A stretch of DNA of 22,329 nt from an uncultured Collinsella sp. (GCA_959596495.1 CAUFXK010000032.1:1-22329); one strand, 5' to 3'. Numbered from the stretch's first letter, positions 6,233-14,267 are shown. The notes: a model not told the origin generated them from the sequence alone. Numbers and translations are program-made.

Positions 6233-6903
6233 TCGCTATCCTCCATAACGTAGCCCTCTCCAATCCGATTGCGAATCGGGTCGTATCCCAAAGCGCTGCG
6301 TAGCTTTTTGCGGAGTGACGAGATATGAACGCGGGTTGCGTTGCTAAAGCTGTTCACGCTGCTATCCCAAACGTGCTCGATAAGCTCCTCTTGACTTACC
6401 GGACGCCCCTGATGAAGCATCAGGTATTCCAAGATTCCCGTTTCCTTGCGCGTAAGAGATAAAGCCTCGCTGTCCACGGAGGCGATGCGCGCCTTGGTGT
6501 CAAAGCGGAGCTTTCCGCAGGTTAAAACTATGTCGCTTTGTGTAAAGCGTCTGAGGGTAAGGCTGCGGATCCTTGCCGCAAGCTCGTCCAGATGAAACGG
6601 CTTGGTGAGGTAATCGTTGGCGCCGGCATCGAGTCCGGCGACTTTATCGGATACTTCGCCGCGTGCGGACAGAATCAGCACCTTGGTCTCGCAGTCAGTT
6701 TTCCTAAGTTCCCTGAGTACGGTCATGCCGTCGATACGGGGAAGGTTGAGGTCGAGTACCACGAGGTCGAAGGCCTCAACGTCCAGTAGGTCGAGCGCCT
6801 CCTGTCCGTCGTGACAGCAGTCGACGCTGTACGCCAAGTTCCGCAAGCTGCGCGCGATTGCGTCACACAGCGCCCGCTCGTCCTCGACGATCAAAATTCG
6901 CAT
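6229..6903 (-). CDS. OmpR/PhoB-type response regulator
   Basis: 224 residues. The receiver domain covers 1-118: acidic pocket E7-D8-E9, phosphoacceptor Asp51 in LVVLDLNLPRIDGM, switch region LILSARG, and the LTKPF lysine near 103. The winged-helix Trans_reg_C domain is in the last ~95 residues (LSLTRKETGILEYLMLHQGR, then VHISSLRKKL and IRNRIGEGYVM). The ATG at 6903 follows AAGGAG six bases upstream; an earlier in-frame start at 6921 is unneeded. The gene precedes and overlaps its cognate kinase. Its promoter must lie in the 90-bp divergent region (6904-6993) shared with the redox operon, so one operator could serve both directions. No clear direct repeats were found there. Confidence 0.95.
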   Translation of the reverse strand: MRILIVEDERALCDAIARSLRNLAYSVDCCHDGQEALDLLDVEAFDLVVLDLNLPRIDGMTVLRELRKTDCETKVLILSARGEVSDKVAGLDAGANDYLTKPFHLDELAARIRSLTLRRFTQSDIVLTCGKLRFDTKARIASVDSEALSLTRKETGILEYLMLHQGRPVSQEELIEHVWDSSVNSFSNATRVHISSLRKKLRSALGYDPIRNRIGEGYVMEDSE

Positions 6904-6993
6904 AACAGTCTCCTTGCACATTCCAAATCGCGCTTAACACGGATTTTATAGTCGATATGGTCCAATGGTCGCGTAACGAAAGGAGTGGTCAGG

Positions 6994-7140
6994 TTGTTCA
7001 AAGCGGTAAAACCCGTGGTACAGGTCGCTTTGTTGATCGTCGGAATTGCCATGGTGTGCTTTGGCGTTATGCGTGGCGAGGCAGATGCCGTGCTGGCCAA
7101 AGCGATTAGGCTGTGCTTGGAGTGTATCGGAATTGGATAA
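6994..7140 (+). CDS. CxxC microprotein (CD1871A-like), 48 residues
   Basis: TTG at 6994 lies eight bases after AAGGAG, giving FKAVKPVVQVALLIVGIAMV (one membrane segment), then CFGVMRGEADAVLAKAIRLC and LECIGIG, with stop TAA at 7138. The pattern of one TM segment, an RGEAD motif and a terminal C-L-E-C-I-G-I-G matches the small 'CD1871A family CXXC motif-containing' proteins of gut anaerobes, known only by sequence. The CxxC near the C-terminus suggests a redox or metal ligand at the membrane surface. The next gene starts within its last codons (overlap of eight bases), so they form one operon. A GTG at 6985 is in frame but overlaps the ribosome binding site. Confidence 0.8.
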   Translation: MFKAVKPVVQVALLIVGIAMVCFGVMRGEADAVLAKAIRLCLECIGIG

Positions 7141-8035
7141 AAGAGAAAACACTGCGTCGCATGTTTTGGCCCGATTTCGCGGATTCATTCAGGCGGCGGC
7201 GACGCTCATCACCAACATTCACCTGCCAAACTTTGCCAAGGGCGGCATCTATCAGGGCGCGGGAAAAACAGTCTGCGTACCTGGACTTAATTGCTATTCG
7301 TGCCCCGCGGCATCGGGTGCGTGCCCCATCGGGTCGTTCCAGTCGGTGGTAGGTTCATCCAAGTTTAACTTTTCTTACTATGTCACCGGTACGCTCATTT
7401 TGCTCGGCGTGCTGCTGGGACGCTTTGTATGCGGCTTTCTGTGCCCGTTTGGCTGGCTGCAGGAGCTGCTTCACAAGATTCCCGGCAAAAAGCTTTCGAC
7501 AAAAAGGCTCAAGGCGCTTACGTATATCAAATACGTTGTGCTGCTATTTGCCGTGGTATTGCTGCCTGTGCTGTTGGTCAACGATCTGGGGATGGGAGAT
7601 CCGTTCTTTTGCAAGTACATCTGTCCACAGGGTGTGCTCGAGGGCGCCATTCCTCTGGCCATTGCCAATGCCGGCATTCGATCTGCGTTGGGACAGCTCT
7701 TTACTTGGAAACTTGCCGTTCTCATTGCCGTGGTAGTGCTGAGCGTTTTGTTCTATCGCCCCTTCTGCAAATGGATTTGCCCGCTCGGCGCATTCTATGC
7801 GCTCATGAATAAGGTGTCCTTGTTGGGGATTCAGGTTGACGCGTGCAAATGCGTCTCGTGCGGCAAGTGTTCAAGGGTTTGTCAGATGGACGTTGATGTG
7901 GTTCGCGCGCCCAATCATGCCGAATGTATCCGGTGCGGAAAGTGCATCGGGGCCTGTCCCGTCGATGCCATCAGCTATCGCTACGGTCTGGATGTGTCGG
8001 CAGAAAAACTCCCTCTGACCGCTGATGAAAAGTAA
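7133..8035 (+). CDS. Polytopic 4Fe-4S membrane protein (NapH/YccM/RnfC-like quinol or ferredoxin oxidoreductase)
   Basis: 300 residues from TTG 7133, which overlaps the stop of the microprotein. A Cys-rich N-terminal segment (C48, C54, C57, C64 in CVPGLNCYSCPAASGACPIG) is followed by TM segments with paired membrane-border motifs CGFLCP (100-105), CKYICP (160-165) and CKWICP (212-217), as in the NapH/Fer4_5 family. Residues 238-275 hold two ferredoxin-type 4Fe-4S sites: C240-x2-C-x2-C-x3-C250 and C265-x2-C-x2-C-x3-C275. All ligands are present. Expected role: move electrons across or along the membrane. With a thioredoxin lipoprotein next door, reductant delivery to exported thiol proteins is an inference. 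Longer frames upstream (from 7046) overlap the microprotein and are rejected. Confidence 0.9.
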   Translation: MDKRENTASHVLARFRGFIQAAATLITNIHLPNFAKGGIYQGAGKTVCVPGLNCYSCPAASGACPIGSFQSVVGSSKFNFSYYVTGTLILLGVLLGRFVCGFLCPFGWLQELLHKIPGKKLSTKRLKALTYIKYVVLLFAVVLLPVLLVNDLGMGDPFFCKYICPQGVLEGAIPLAIANAGIRSALGQLFTWKLAVLIAVVVLSVLFYRPFCKWICPLGAFYALMNKVSLLGIQVDACKCVSCGKCSRVCQMDVDVVRAPNHAECIRCGKCIGACPVDAISYRYGLDVSAEKLPLTADEK

Positions 8036-8064
8036 ACAAGCTTCGACAAAACGGAGGAATGACC

Positions 8065-9036
8065 ATGAAGCTTTCTAAGATTGCGGCCCTGTTTATGGTG
8101 CCGGTATTGGCCTTGTGCCTTGTGGCATGTTCGGCGCCCGGTGGCAATGCGAGCGAATCTGCGAGCTCCGATCCTAAGATCGCAGAACTCACTGCGCAGG
8201 AGCCGACCAATGCCGACGAGGCCGCCGAGCTGTATGCGAAGCTCATGAAAAAGGAGAACGATATCCTTTCGAGCGATAACGCGCTGTGGGAAAAGGTATT
8301 CAATGCGGCAAATAAAGACTCGGCAATGATTGAGGACGGCAGCAATTACGGCGATTTCCTGCTCAAGACCATCGACGGCGCCAAGGATGAGTTTACGGCG
8401 GATGAGCTCAAGACGCTCAAGGCCGGTGCGCAGCAGATCAAGGAGATCGAGGACAAGCTCGAGAGCTTGGAGAAGGAGTTCCCCGGCTGTGGGAGCACGC
8501 CGAGCGCAGGCGAGAGCGTCGACGCTTCGGCCGCTGGCATGACGGCTGGTGCCAATGCTTCGAGCGAGGCGACGAAGTTTCCCAGCTTTACGGGCAAGGA
8601 CCTGGATGGCAACGACGTGAGCAGCGACGAGCTGTTCTCTAAGAACAAGGTCACCGTCATGAACTTCTGGTTCACCACTTGCAAGCCGTGCGTGGGCGAG
8701 CTGGGCGATCTTGAGAAACTGAACCAGGAGCTTGCCGAGAAGGGCGGTCAGGTCGTAGGCGTCAATTCCTTTACGCTCGACGGCAATAAGGATGAGATTG
8801 CAGATGCCAAGGACGCGCTGAGCAAGAAGGGCGTGACGTATAAGAACATCTGGTTCAAGTCGGATAGCGATGCCGGTAAGTTTACGTCAAATTTGTTCTC
8901 GTTCCCGACAACGTATGTCATCGATCAGAATGGCAATATCGTAGGGGATCCCATCGTGGGAGCCATCAGCTCCGCTGAGCAGCGCGCAGCGCTCGACAAG
9001 CTTATTGACCAGGCGATTGCGAATAGCGAGCAGTAG
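8065..9036 (+). CDS. TlpA/ResA-like thioredoxin-fold lipoprotein
   Basis: 323 residues. A lipoprotein signal ends in LCLVAC (Cys22), so the protein is anchored to the outer face of the membrane. Residues ~35-140 are an acidic helical region of unknown role, 141-170 a Ser/Ala/Gly linker, and 171-323 a thioredoxin-like domain. That domain has FWFTTCKPC (active-site Cys206-Lys-Pro-Cys209) and a cis-proline at Pro281 (FSFPTTYVID). The start at 8065 follows GGAGG by seven bases; ATG 8059 is too close to it. The gene is 29 bp after the iron-sulfur gene and ends before a strong terminator. The likely role is extracytoplasmic disulfide reduction, or peroxide or heme-related redox work, with electrons possibly from the upstream membrane protein. 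Confidence 0.92.
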   Translation: MKLSKIAALFMVPVLALCLVACSAPGGNASESASSDPKIAELTAQEPTNADEAAELYAKLMKKENDILSSDNALWEKVFNAANKDSAMIEDGSNYGDFLLKTIDGAKDEFTADELKTLKAGAQQIKEIEDKLESLEKEFPGCGSTPSAGESVDASAAGMTAGANASSEATKFPSFTGKDLDGNDVSSDELFSKNKVTVMNFWFTTCKPCVGELGDLEKLNQELAEKGGQVVGVNSFTLDGNKDEIADAKDALSKKGVTYKNIWFKSDSDAGKFTSNLFSFPTTYVIDQNGNIVGDPIVGAISSAEQRAALDKLIDQAIANSEQ

Positions 9037-9115
9037 AAAACGCGTAAAGCATAGCGAGGATCGTGCGCCGCTGTTCGAAGTAGTCGGCTCCCTTTCAAGA
9101 TGGGCTCCACCATAT

Positions 9116-9142
9116 AGAGGTCCCTCTCGGGACCTCTTTTTT
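9116..9142 (+). terminator. Rho-independent terminator of the redox operon
   Basis: A perfect 9-bp stem AGAGGTCCC / GGGACCTCT with a TCTC loop is followed by a run of six T. It lies 80 bp after the lipoprotein gene. Confidence 0.93.
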
Positions 9143-9251
9143 GGGCGCCATTCCGTTCGTTTTTTGGCGCGGTTCCCTACATTCCTCACTGGCTCCGGCA
9201 AAAATGGGGATAGAGTAGGACAAACGCGTCGAATACGAACGGCGGGGGAGA

Positions 9252-9269
9252 GCGGGCGAGCGCGCCCGC
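9252..9269 (+). other. GC hairpin directly before the ABC gene ribosome binding site
   Basis: GCGGGCG-AGCG-CGCCCGC forms a perfect 7-bp stem ending two bases before GGGAGAGG. In a transcript it would stand next to the ribosome binding site. A regulatory role is possible but not shown. Confidence 0.4.
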
Positions 9270-9288
9270 GTGGGAGAGGTTGCCGTCC

Positions 9289-12200
9289 ATGTTGGAGCTC
9301 AAAGGTATTTGCAAAAGGTACGTTACGCAGTCGTTTGCGCAGGTGGCGCTCGACAGCGTGAGCCTGTCTTTTCGCGATAACGAGTTCGTGGCCATTCTGG
9401 GTCCCTCGGGTTCGGGCAAAACTACGATGCTCAACGTTATCGGTGGGCTCGATCATTTCGATTCCGGTGACCTGCTGATCGACGGTATTTCGACCAAGGA
9501 CTTTCACGATCGCGATTGGGATGCCTATCGCAACAACCGCATCGGCTTTGTGTTCCAGAGCTATAACCTCATTCCGCATCAGACCATTTTGGAAAACGTT
9601 GAGCTGGCGCTTACGCTCACGGGCGTGGGGCATGCCGAGCGCCGCCAGCGTGCGCGCGAGGCGTTGGAGAAAGTCGGCCTGGGCGAGCACGTTAACAAGC
9701 GCCCGAGCCAGCTATCGGGCGGACAGATGCAGCGCGTAGCCATCGCCCGTGCCCTGATTAATGATCCCGAGATTGTGCTGGCAGACGAGCCGACCGGCGC
9801 TTTGGATTCAACGACATCCGTGCAGGTCATGGATCTGCTCAAGGACGTGGCGCGCGACCGCCTGGTCATCATGGTCACGCACAACCCCGAGCTGGCGTAC
9901 CAATACGCCACGCGCATCGTCAACCTGGCGGACGGCAAGATTACTGACGATTCCGATCCTTTCGATGTCGCTGACGCCACGCGCCGCGAGGCCAAGCCTA
10001 CGCGCAAAACCTCGATGAGCTTTGTGACAGCGCTAGGGCTTTCTGCCCGAAACCTTATGACCAAAAAGGGCCGTACGGCCATGACGGCCTTTGCGGGCTC
10101 GATTGGCATTATCGGTATCGCGGCGATTCTGGCGCTGTCCAATGGCGTAAACGGCTACATCAAAAAGGTCGAGGAGGATACGCTCTCGAGCTACCCGCTC
10201 ACCATTTCCAAGCAGGATTACGACCTGTCGTCCATGATGGGCGGACAGGGGGCTGTGGATGATGGCTCGCCTGAAAACGCGGATTCGTCCGACGACAGTG
10301 CCGGCGGCAAGGCTAAGGGAACCGATAGGATTCCCGTGGTCACGGCCGTAAAGGACATGTTTGCGAGCGTTAAGTCCAACGACATGACGAGCTTTAAGGC
10401 ATGGCTCGATGCCGGTGGCGACGGCATCGATAAAGAGGTCAATGCCATTCAGTACGGCTACGGTGTATCGCCGGTTGTCTACCGTGCCGGCAAGGGCGAT
10501 GAGAAGCCGGTCCGGCTGGTGCCCAACGCTATGACCGACGCCATGAGCGGCGGCGCGAGCTCAGCAGCAACGGTGAGCATGGGGTCCATGGGAACCTCGG
10601 TCTTCAACGAAATGATTGACGACCAGAGCCTGCTCGACAGCCAGTACGATGTCGTCGCCGGTCATTGGCCCACATCTGCCAACGAAGCCGTGATGGTGCT
10701 TTCGAGCCGTGGCACGGTGGGCGATTACACGCTCTACAGCATCGGTGCGCTGGATATCGATGAGCTCAACGACCTGGTTAACAGTGCCATGGCGGCCGAC
10801 GGCAAGATTGAGGCGCCCGAGACCGGCACCGACTTTACCTACGACGATGCGCTGTCCACGACGTTTAAGGTGTTGTCGCCGGCTGATGCCTATCGCAAAA
10901 ACGAAGAGACCGGCATGTGGACCGACATGTCTGGCGACGCCGACTTTATGGCTGCCAAGGTTGCCGACGGTATTGACGTGCGCATTGTGGGCGTGGTGCG
11001 ACCTAACGAGACGGCCAACGCGAGTGCGTTGTCTCCGGGCATTGCCTATACGCATGCACTGACTCGCCAGCTTATGGAGCGCGCCGCCGATTCGCAGATT
11101 GTGCAGGAGCAGCTCGCCCACCCCGAGACGGATGTCTTTACGGGCAAGTCTTTCGATGAACTGCAGAGCGAGGCCAAGCAAGGCGTGGATCTGGGCAGCA
11201 TGTTCAGTGTGGACGAGGCGGCGCTCAAGAGCGCGTTCTCGTTTGATGCGTCTGCACTCTCGGGTGCGGCCGGCGGTATGGACCTGTCGGGTCTTGACTT
11301 GTCCGGGCTGGACATTGACCTTTCGGACGTTGGCAAGGATATCGACTTCAGTGACATCATGGCAAAAGCGCCGGCCCCAGATTTCTCGGGCATCTTTGAC
11401 GGTCTGGAGCTCACACCCGAGCAAATGCAGCAGGTGGGAACGCTTGCCAACCAACTGTTTGAGGGCTTTTTGCGGTCTGATCAGTTTAGGGCGCTGTCAC
11501 CCGAAGATCTTAAAGACGCGTCAAAGCTCGTTGCCGCATTCTCGACGTATCTTGAGAATGATGCGGCAGCCCAGCAAATCCTGGCCCAGCTCAAAGCGCT
11601 CGGCGGCGATGCCCTGGCCGAGCGCCTGCAGCAGGCGATGACCGGCTATGTGCAAAAGCAGCTGGCTCCGTATCTGCAACAGGCAATGGACCAGGTGACC
11701 AAGACAATCAGCGACCAGATAACGACAACGGTATCGTCCCAGCTTAAAGCAGGCGCGGCAGGGCTTATGGACCAGATGGCGACGCAGATGTCTTCGAGTT
11801 TTGCTAACCTGGCGAGCGCCATGCGCGTGGATGCGAGCGCCTTTGCTCGTGCCATCCACTTCAACATGGACGCCGAGGACCTGAGTTCGCTCATGATGAG
11901 CTATGCCAAGGCGTCAAAGCTCACCTACGACAACAACCTGACCACGTTGGGCTATGCGGATGAGGCGGACCCCATCTCGGTCAAGATTTTCCCGCGCGAC
12001 TTTGAGGCCAAGGAGCGCGTGCTTGATCATATCGATGCGTACAACAAGCAGGCCAAAGCCGCTGGCCACGACGAGCAGACAATCTCGTACACCGACTACA
12101 TGGGTATCATCATGGGCTCGGTGACCGACATCGTGAACACCATCAGCTTGGTGCTCATCGCATTCGTGAGTATCAGTCTGGTGGTGAGCTCCATCATGAT

Positions 12201-12543
12201 CGGCATCATCACCTACATCAGCGTGCTGGAGCGCAAAAAGGAGATTGGCATCCTGCGCGCGATCGGCGCGTCAAAGCGCAACGTGGCCAACGTATTCAAT
12301 GCCGAGACCTTTATTGAAGGCCTCATTGCCGGCGTCTTTGCCATTGTCGTTGTGGTGCTCGTGAGCTTCCCGGTCAATGCCTGGGCGCTTGCGGCCAAAC
12401 AGGTCCCCAACCTGATGAGCCTGCCCGTGCAGGATGCGCTGGTGCTCATCGCGATTTCGGTGCTGTTGACGGTTGTCGCCGGCCTGCTGCCGGCCCGTAG
12501 CGCATCCAAGAAAGACCCCGTAGAAGCCCTACGCTCCGAATAA
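9289..12543 (+). CDS. Fused ABC transporter ATPase/permease (MacB/FtsX-type), 1084 residues
   Basis: Residues 1-225 are a MacB/LolD-type ATPase: Walker A GPSGSGKT (38-45), Q-loop FQSYNLIPHQ, signature LSGGQMQR (~143), Walker B IVLADEPTGALD (~162), and H-loop THNP (~197). A first TM segment at ~262-285 (GRTAMTAFAGSIGIIGIAAI) is followed by a very large external region of ~665 residues. This holds Asp/Ser-rich DLSGLDLSGLDIDL (~664) and a Gln-rich predicted coiled coil (~770-845). Three further TM segments follow (~951-980, 1004-1028, 1049-1069), with the FtsX signature KEIGILRAIGASKR between them. The topology is that of a type VII mechanotransmission ABC protein, which does not pump through the membrane but drives extracytoplasmic work. 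The start at ATG 9289 follows GAGAGG; TTG 9280 is too close to it. No partner gene is adjacent. The substrate is unknown. Confidence 0.93.
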   Translation: MLELKGICKRYVTQSFAQVALDSVSLSFRDNEFVAILGPSGSGKTTMLNVIGGLDHFDSGDLLIDGISTKDFHDRDWDAYRNNRIGFVFQSYNLIPHQTILENVELALTLTGVGHAERRQRAREALEKVGLGEHVNKRPSQLSGGQMQRVAIARALINDPEIVLADEPTGALDSTTSVQVMDLLKDVARDRLVIMVTHNPELAYQYATRIVNLADGKITDDSDPFDVADATRREAKPTRKTSMSFVTALGLSARNLMTKKGRTAMTAFAGSIGIIGIAAILALSNGVNGYIKKVEEDTLSSYPLTISKQDYDLSSMMGGQGAVDDGSPENADSSDDSAGGKAKGTDRIPVVTAVKDMFASVKSNDMTSFKAWLDAGGDGIDKEVNAIQYGYGVSPVVYRAGKGDEKPVRLVPNAMTDAMSGGASSAATVSMGSMGTSVFNEMIDDQSLLDSQYDVVAGHWPTSANEAVMVLSSRGTVGDYTLYSIGALDIDELNDLVNSAMAADGKIEAPETGTDFTYDDALSTTFKVLSPADAYRKNEETGMWTDMSGDADFMAAKVADGIDVRIVGVVRPNETANASALSPGIAYTHALTRQLMERAADSQIVQEQLAHPETDVFTGKSFDELQSEAKQGVDLGSMFSVDEAALKSAFSFDASALSGAAGGMDLSGLDLSGLDIDLSDVGKDIDFSDIMAKAPAPDFSGIFDGLELTPEQMQQVGTLANQLFEGFLRSDQFRALSPEDLKDASKLVAAFSTYLENDAAAQQILAQLKALGGDALAERLQQAMTGYVQKQLAPYLQQAMDQVTKTISDQITTTVSSQLKAGAAGLMDQMATQMSSSFANLASAMRVDASAFARAIHFNMDAEDLSSLMMSYAKASKLTYDNNLTTLGYADEADPISVKIFPRDFEAKERVLDHIDAYNKQAKAAGHDEQTISYTDYMGIIMGSVTDIVNTISLVLIAFVSISLVVSSIMIGIITYISVLERKKEIGILRAIGASKRNVANVFNAETFIEGLIAGVFAIVVVVLVSFPVNAWALAAKQVPNLMSLPVQDALVLIAISVLLTVVAGLLPARSASKKDPVEALRSE

Positions 12544-12572
12544 TGTGACAAAGGGACAGTTCCTTTGTCACA
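12544..12572. repeat. Short palindrome (TGTGACAAAGG family), copy 1
   Basis: TGTGACAAAGG and CCTTTGTCACA pair as an 11-bp stem around a seven-base loop, starting at the last base of the ABC transporter stop region. Related copies are at 18920-18948 and 20529-20557. There is no T-run after it, so it is not a classical terminator. Confidence 0.85.
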
Positions 12573-12580
12573 TTGAGTGG

Positions 12581-12783
12581 CTTGTAAATCGAGGTCTAAT
12601 ACTTTTCCCGAGAAGTGAACGAGTGAAAACGGGCCCCCGAAGTATCGGCGCTTTCGAGATGCAATTTCCTGCGGTTTTGCCAGTCAAATCCTGCGGGCTT
12701 GACGTCTAAAAATGTCGATGCTTCGGGGGTCCAAAAACGGTCGTTCACTTCTCGGGAAAAGTATTAGACCTCGATTTTGCAAG
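12581..12783. repeat. Long inverted-repeat element, copy A
   Basis: Perfect 37-bp arms (12586-12622 and 12741-12777; start AAATCGAGGTCTAATACTTT, end GAGAAGTGAACGA) with a further imperfect ~25 bp inward (CCCCCGAAGTATCG against CGATGCTTCGGGGG) and a few paired bases outward (CTTG/CAAG). The ~70-bp centre holds two related TCCTGCGG-containing modules. It encodes no transposase; small frames through it (LFPRSER peptides) are by-products of the palindrome. Copy B is at 18957-19149. It resembles a MITE-like or REP-like non-autonomous element. Together with the preceding palindrome it fills most of the 365-bp gap before the MFS gene. Confidence 0.9.
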
Positions 12784-12790
12784 GGCCCAA

Positions 12791-12803
12791 TTACCGTTCG
12801 GCA
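12791..12803. promoter_or_regulatory. Possible upstream TetR operator
   Basis: TACCG-TT-CGGCA matches the TACCG-NN-CGGTA core seen at 15033-15046 in all but one position. It lies ~30 bp before the -35 box of the MFS promoter. Weak on its own; supported by the recurrence. Confidence 0.35.
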
Positions 12804-12833
12804 CGTTAAGAACTCCCTTTCCCCGCTTAATGC

Positions 12834-12876
12834 TTGACGAAGAGTCCCCTGGTTTATATACCTATCGGTAGGCATA
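12834..12876 (+). promoter_or_regulatory. Promoter of MFS gene 1 with overlapping TetR-type operator
   Basis: TTGACG (12834-12839), a 17-base spacer and TATACC (12857-12862) form the promoter. A 20-bp dyad at 12857-12876 (TATACCTATCGGTAGGCATA, eight of ten pairs) covers the -10 box and shares the CGGTAGG half with the site before the deiminase gene. Repression by the neighbouring TetR protein is inferred. Confidence 0.6.
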
Positions 12877-12908
12877 TAGGATGTAATGCCGATAGAAATG
12901 GAGTGACC

Positions 12909-14189
12909 ATGGCTCTCACCGTACCAGACGAAAAAGACCGTCCTCGCGAGAGCGGCGCATTTGCTTGGATTGTCGTTATTGCGCTCGGCTTAATGTCCGC
13001 CGGGACGACTGGCACATATAGCATTATTGCCGGCTCATTCGTTGCTCCAGTATGTGAAGACCTGGGCTTTGAGTACACCTCTTTCTCTTTCTATTTCACT
13101 GCGATTCTTCTTGGCCTTGCACTTGGACTTCCACTTTTGAGCCGTTTCATTCCAAAAGTAATAGGCAAACCGGTGCATATTTGCGTTGAACTCGTCCTTA
13201 TTGCCGCCGGCGCCGCAATGGCGTTCTACACCGAAGTCTGGATGTTCATCGTCTCCGCTGCGGTGATCGGCATCTGCTTTTCATTCACAACGGGCGTCTG
13301 CATGTCCGATGTTATTGACCAATGGTTCAGTAAATCGTCCGGTCTTGCCATCGGCCTTGCTTGGGGCGTTAATTCTCTCTGTACGCTGTTGTTGAGCCCT
13401 GTCATTACGCTGGTTATCGAGCAACAAGGCTGGCGTACGGGATACATCGTACTTGCGGCCGTTTCTGCAGCTATGATTTTACCTGCGAGTGCATTTATCA
13501 TTCGCCTTAAACCCTCTGATCGCAACATGCTTCCGTACGGAGAGACCGCCTCTGAAACCCATGAGAGACACAGCGTCGATGAGCGGGAAGATACCCTTTC
13601 GGGCATGGCACTACGTGATGCCACGAAAACGCCGTCTTTTATTCTCTGTGTCCTCCTGCTTTGCGTGGCGCAGCTCACCTGCTGCATGAACCAGTTGTTT
13701 CCAACCTATGCAAGCGAGGTCGGTTTCAATCCCATCGTAGGAAGCTTAATGGTCTCGGCAGCTTCGTTCTCCGACATCTTCCTAAATCCCTTCGTAGGCA
13801 AAACATGTGACAAGCTCGGCTCTATTAAAGCAACGGTCGCGTGGACAGGTGTCAGCATTTTTTCGTTCCTGCTTCTCATCATTGGCGGAAGCAATGAGAC
13901 TGTTTCAATCATTGCAGCTGGCGTAAACGATGCCATGTTCGCCATTGTTGGAACCGCAATGCCGATGCTTCTCCTCTCGCTCTTTGGATCACGCGATTTT
14001 GGAAGGATCTATTCGATCGTTTGCTCAGCGGGCTATGTCGTCGGTGCTTTTGGAATGCCGGTCATGATGAAGGTTTACGGCATGGCAGGGTCATTCCAGG
14101 GAGTATTTATCTTCTGCATTGCCTGCAACCTTATGATTGCTGCGTTTGCTATCGTTTCCGGCTTTCTCAGTAAGGCTGCTGAAAAGTAA
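12909..14189 (+). CDS. MFS transporter 1 (OFA-like), paralogue of the carrier at 17568-18833
   Basis: 426 residues with twelve predicted membrane segments. A first-helix motif GLMSAGTTGTYSIIAGSFVA, a mid-loop D-V-I-D-Q-W-F and the second-half GSFQGVFIFCIACN are shared almost word for word with the second MFS gene. The central cytoplasmic loop is charged (ETHERHSVDEREDTL). The start at 12909 follows GGAG; the frame is open upstream to 12834 but that part contains the promoter. The gene has its own promoter and TetR-type operator and ends at a strong hairpin. Likely role: uptake or exchange of the substrate or product of the deiminase pathway. OFA-like carriers often exchange carboxylates or amino-acid derivatives, so substrate assignment stays open. 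Confidence 0.88.
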   Translation: MALTVPDEKDRPRESGAFAWIVVIALGLMSAGTTGTYSIIAGSFVAPVCEDLGFEYTSFSFYFTAILLGLALGLPLLSRFIPKVIGKPVHICVELVLIAAGAAMAFYTEVWMFIVSAAVIGICFSFTTGVCMSDVIDQWFSKSSGLAIGLAWGVNSLCTLLLSPVITLVIEQQGWRTGYIVLAAVSAAMILPASAFIIRLKPSDRNMLPYGETASETHERHSVDEREDTLSGMALRDATKTPSFILCVLLLCVAQLTCCMNQLFPTYASEVGFNPIVGSLMVSAASFSDIFLNPFVGKTCDKLGSIKATVAWTGVSIFSFLLLIIGGSNETVSIIAAGVNDAMFAIVGTAMPMLLLSLFGSRDFGRIYSIVCSAGYVVGAFGMPVMMKVYGMAGSFQGVFIFCIACNLMIAAFAIVSGFLSKAAEK

Positions 14190-14223
14190 TAAGCGCCGAT
14201 TGCATCGGCATAGATTGCCACGC

Positions 14224-14267
14224 AACAGGGGTCGACTCCAAGCCAGACTGGAGTCGGCCCCTGTTTT
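14224..14267. terminator. Strong hairpin terminator between convergent MFS and TetR genes
   Basis: A 17-bp stem (AACAGGGGTCGACTCCA against TGGAGTCGGCCCCTGTT, one G-U pair) with an eight-base loop, followed by TTTT on the plus strand. It probably also stops minus-strand transcription from the TetR gene, although the T-run on that side is short. Confidence 0.88.

Noticed and set aside
6904..6993. Clear promoters and regulator-binding repeats in the divergent region
   Set aside because: A TATAGT at 6947-6952 is a possible -10 for the redox operon, but no -35 box at proper spacing and no direct repeats could be supported.
10561..11454. 297-residue minus-strand open frame
   Set aside because: Antisense to the ABC transporter gene; His/Arg-rich composition and no ribosome binding site. 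A shadow of high-GC codon use.
12544..12572. Palindrome as terminator of the ABC gene
   Set aside because: No T-run follows, and the same palindrome occurs in the leader of another gene, so termination is not its evident role.
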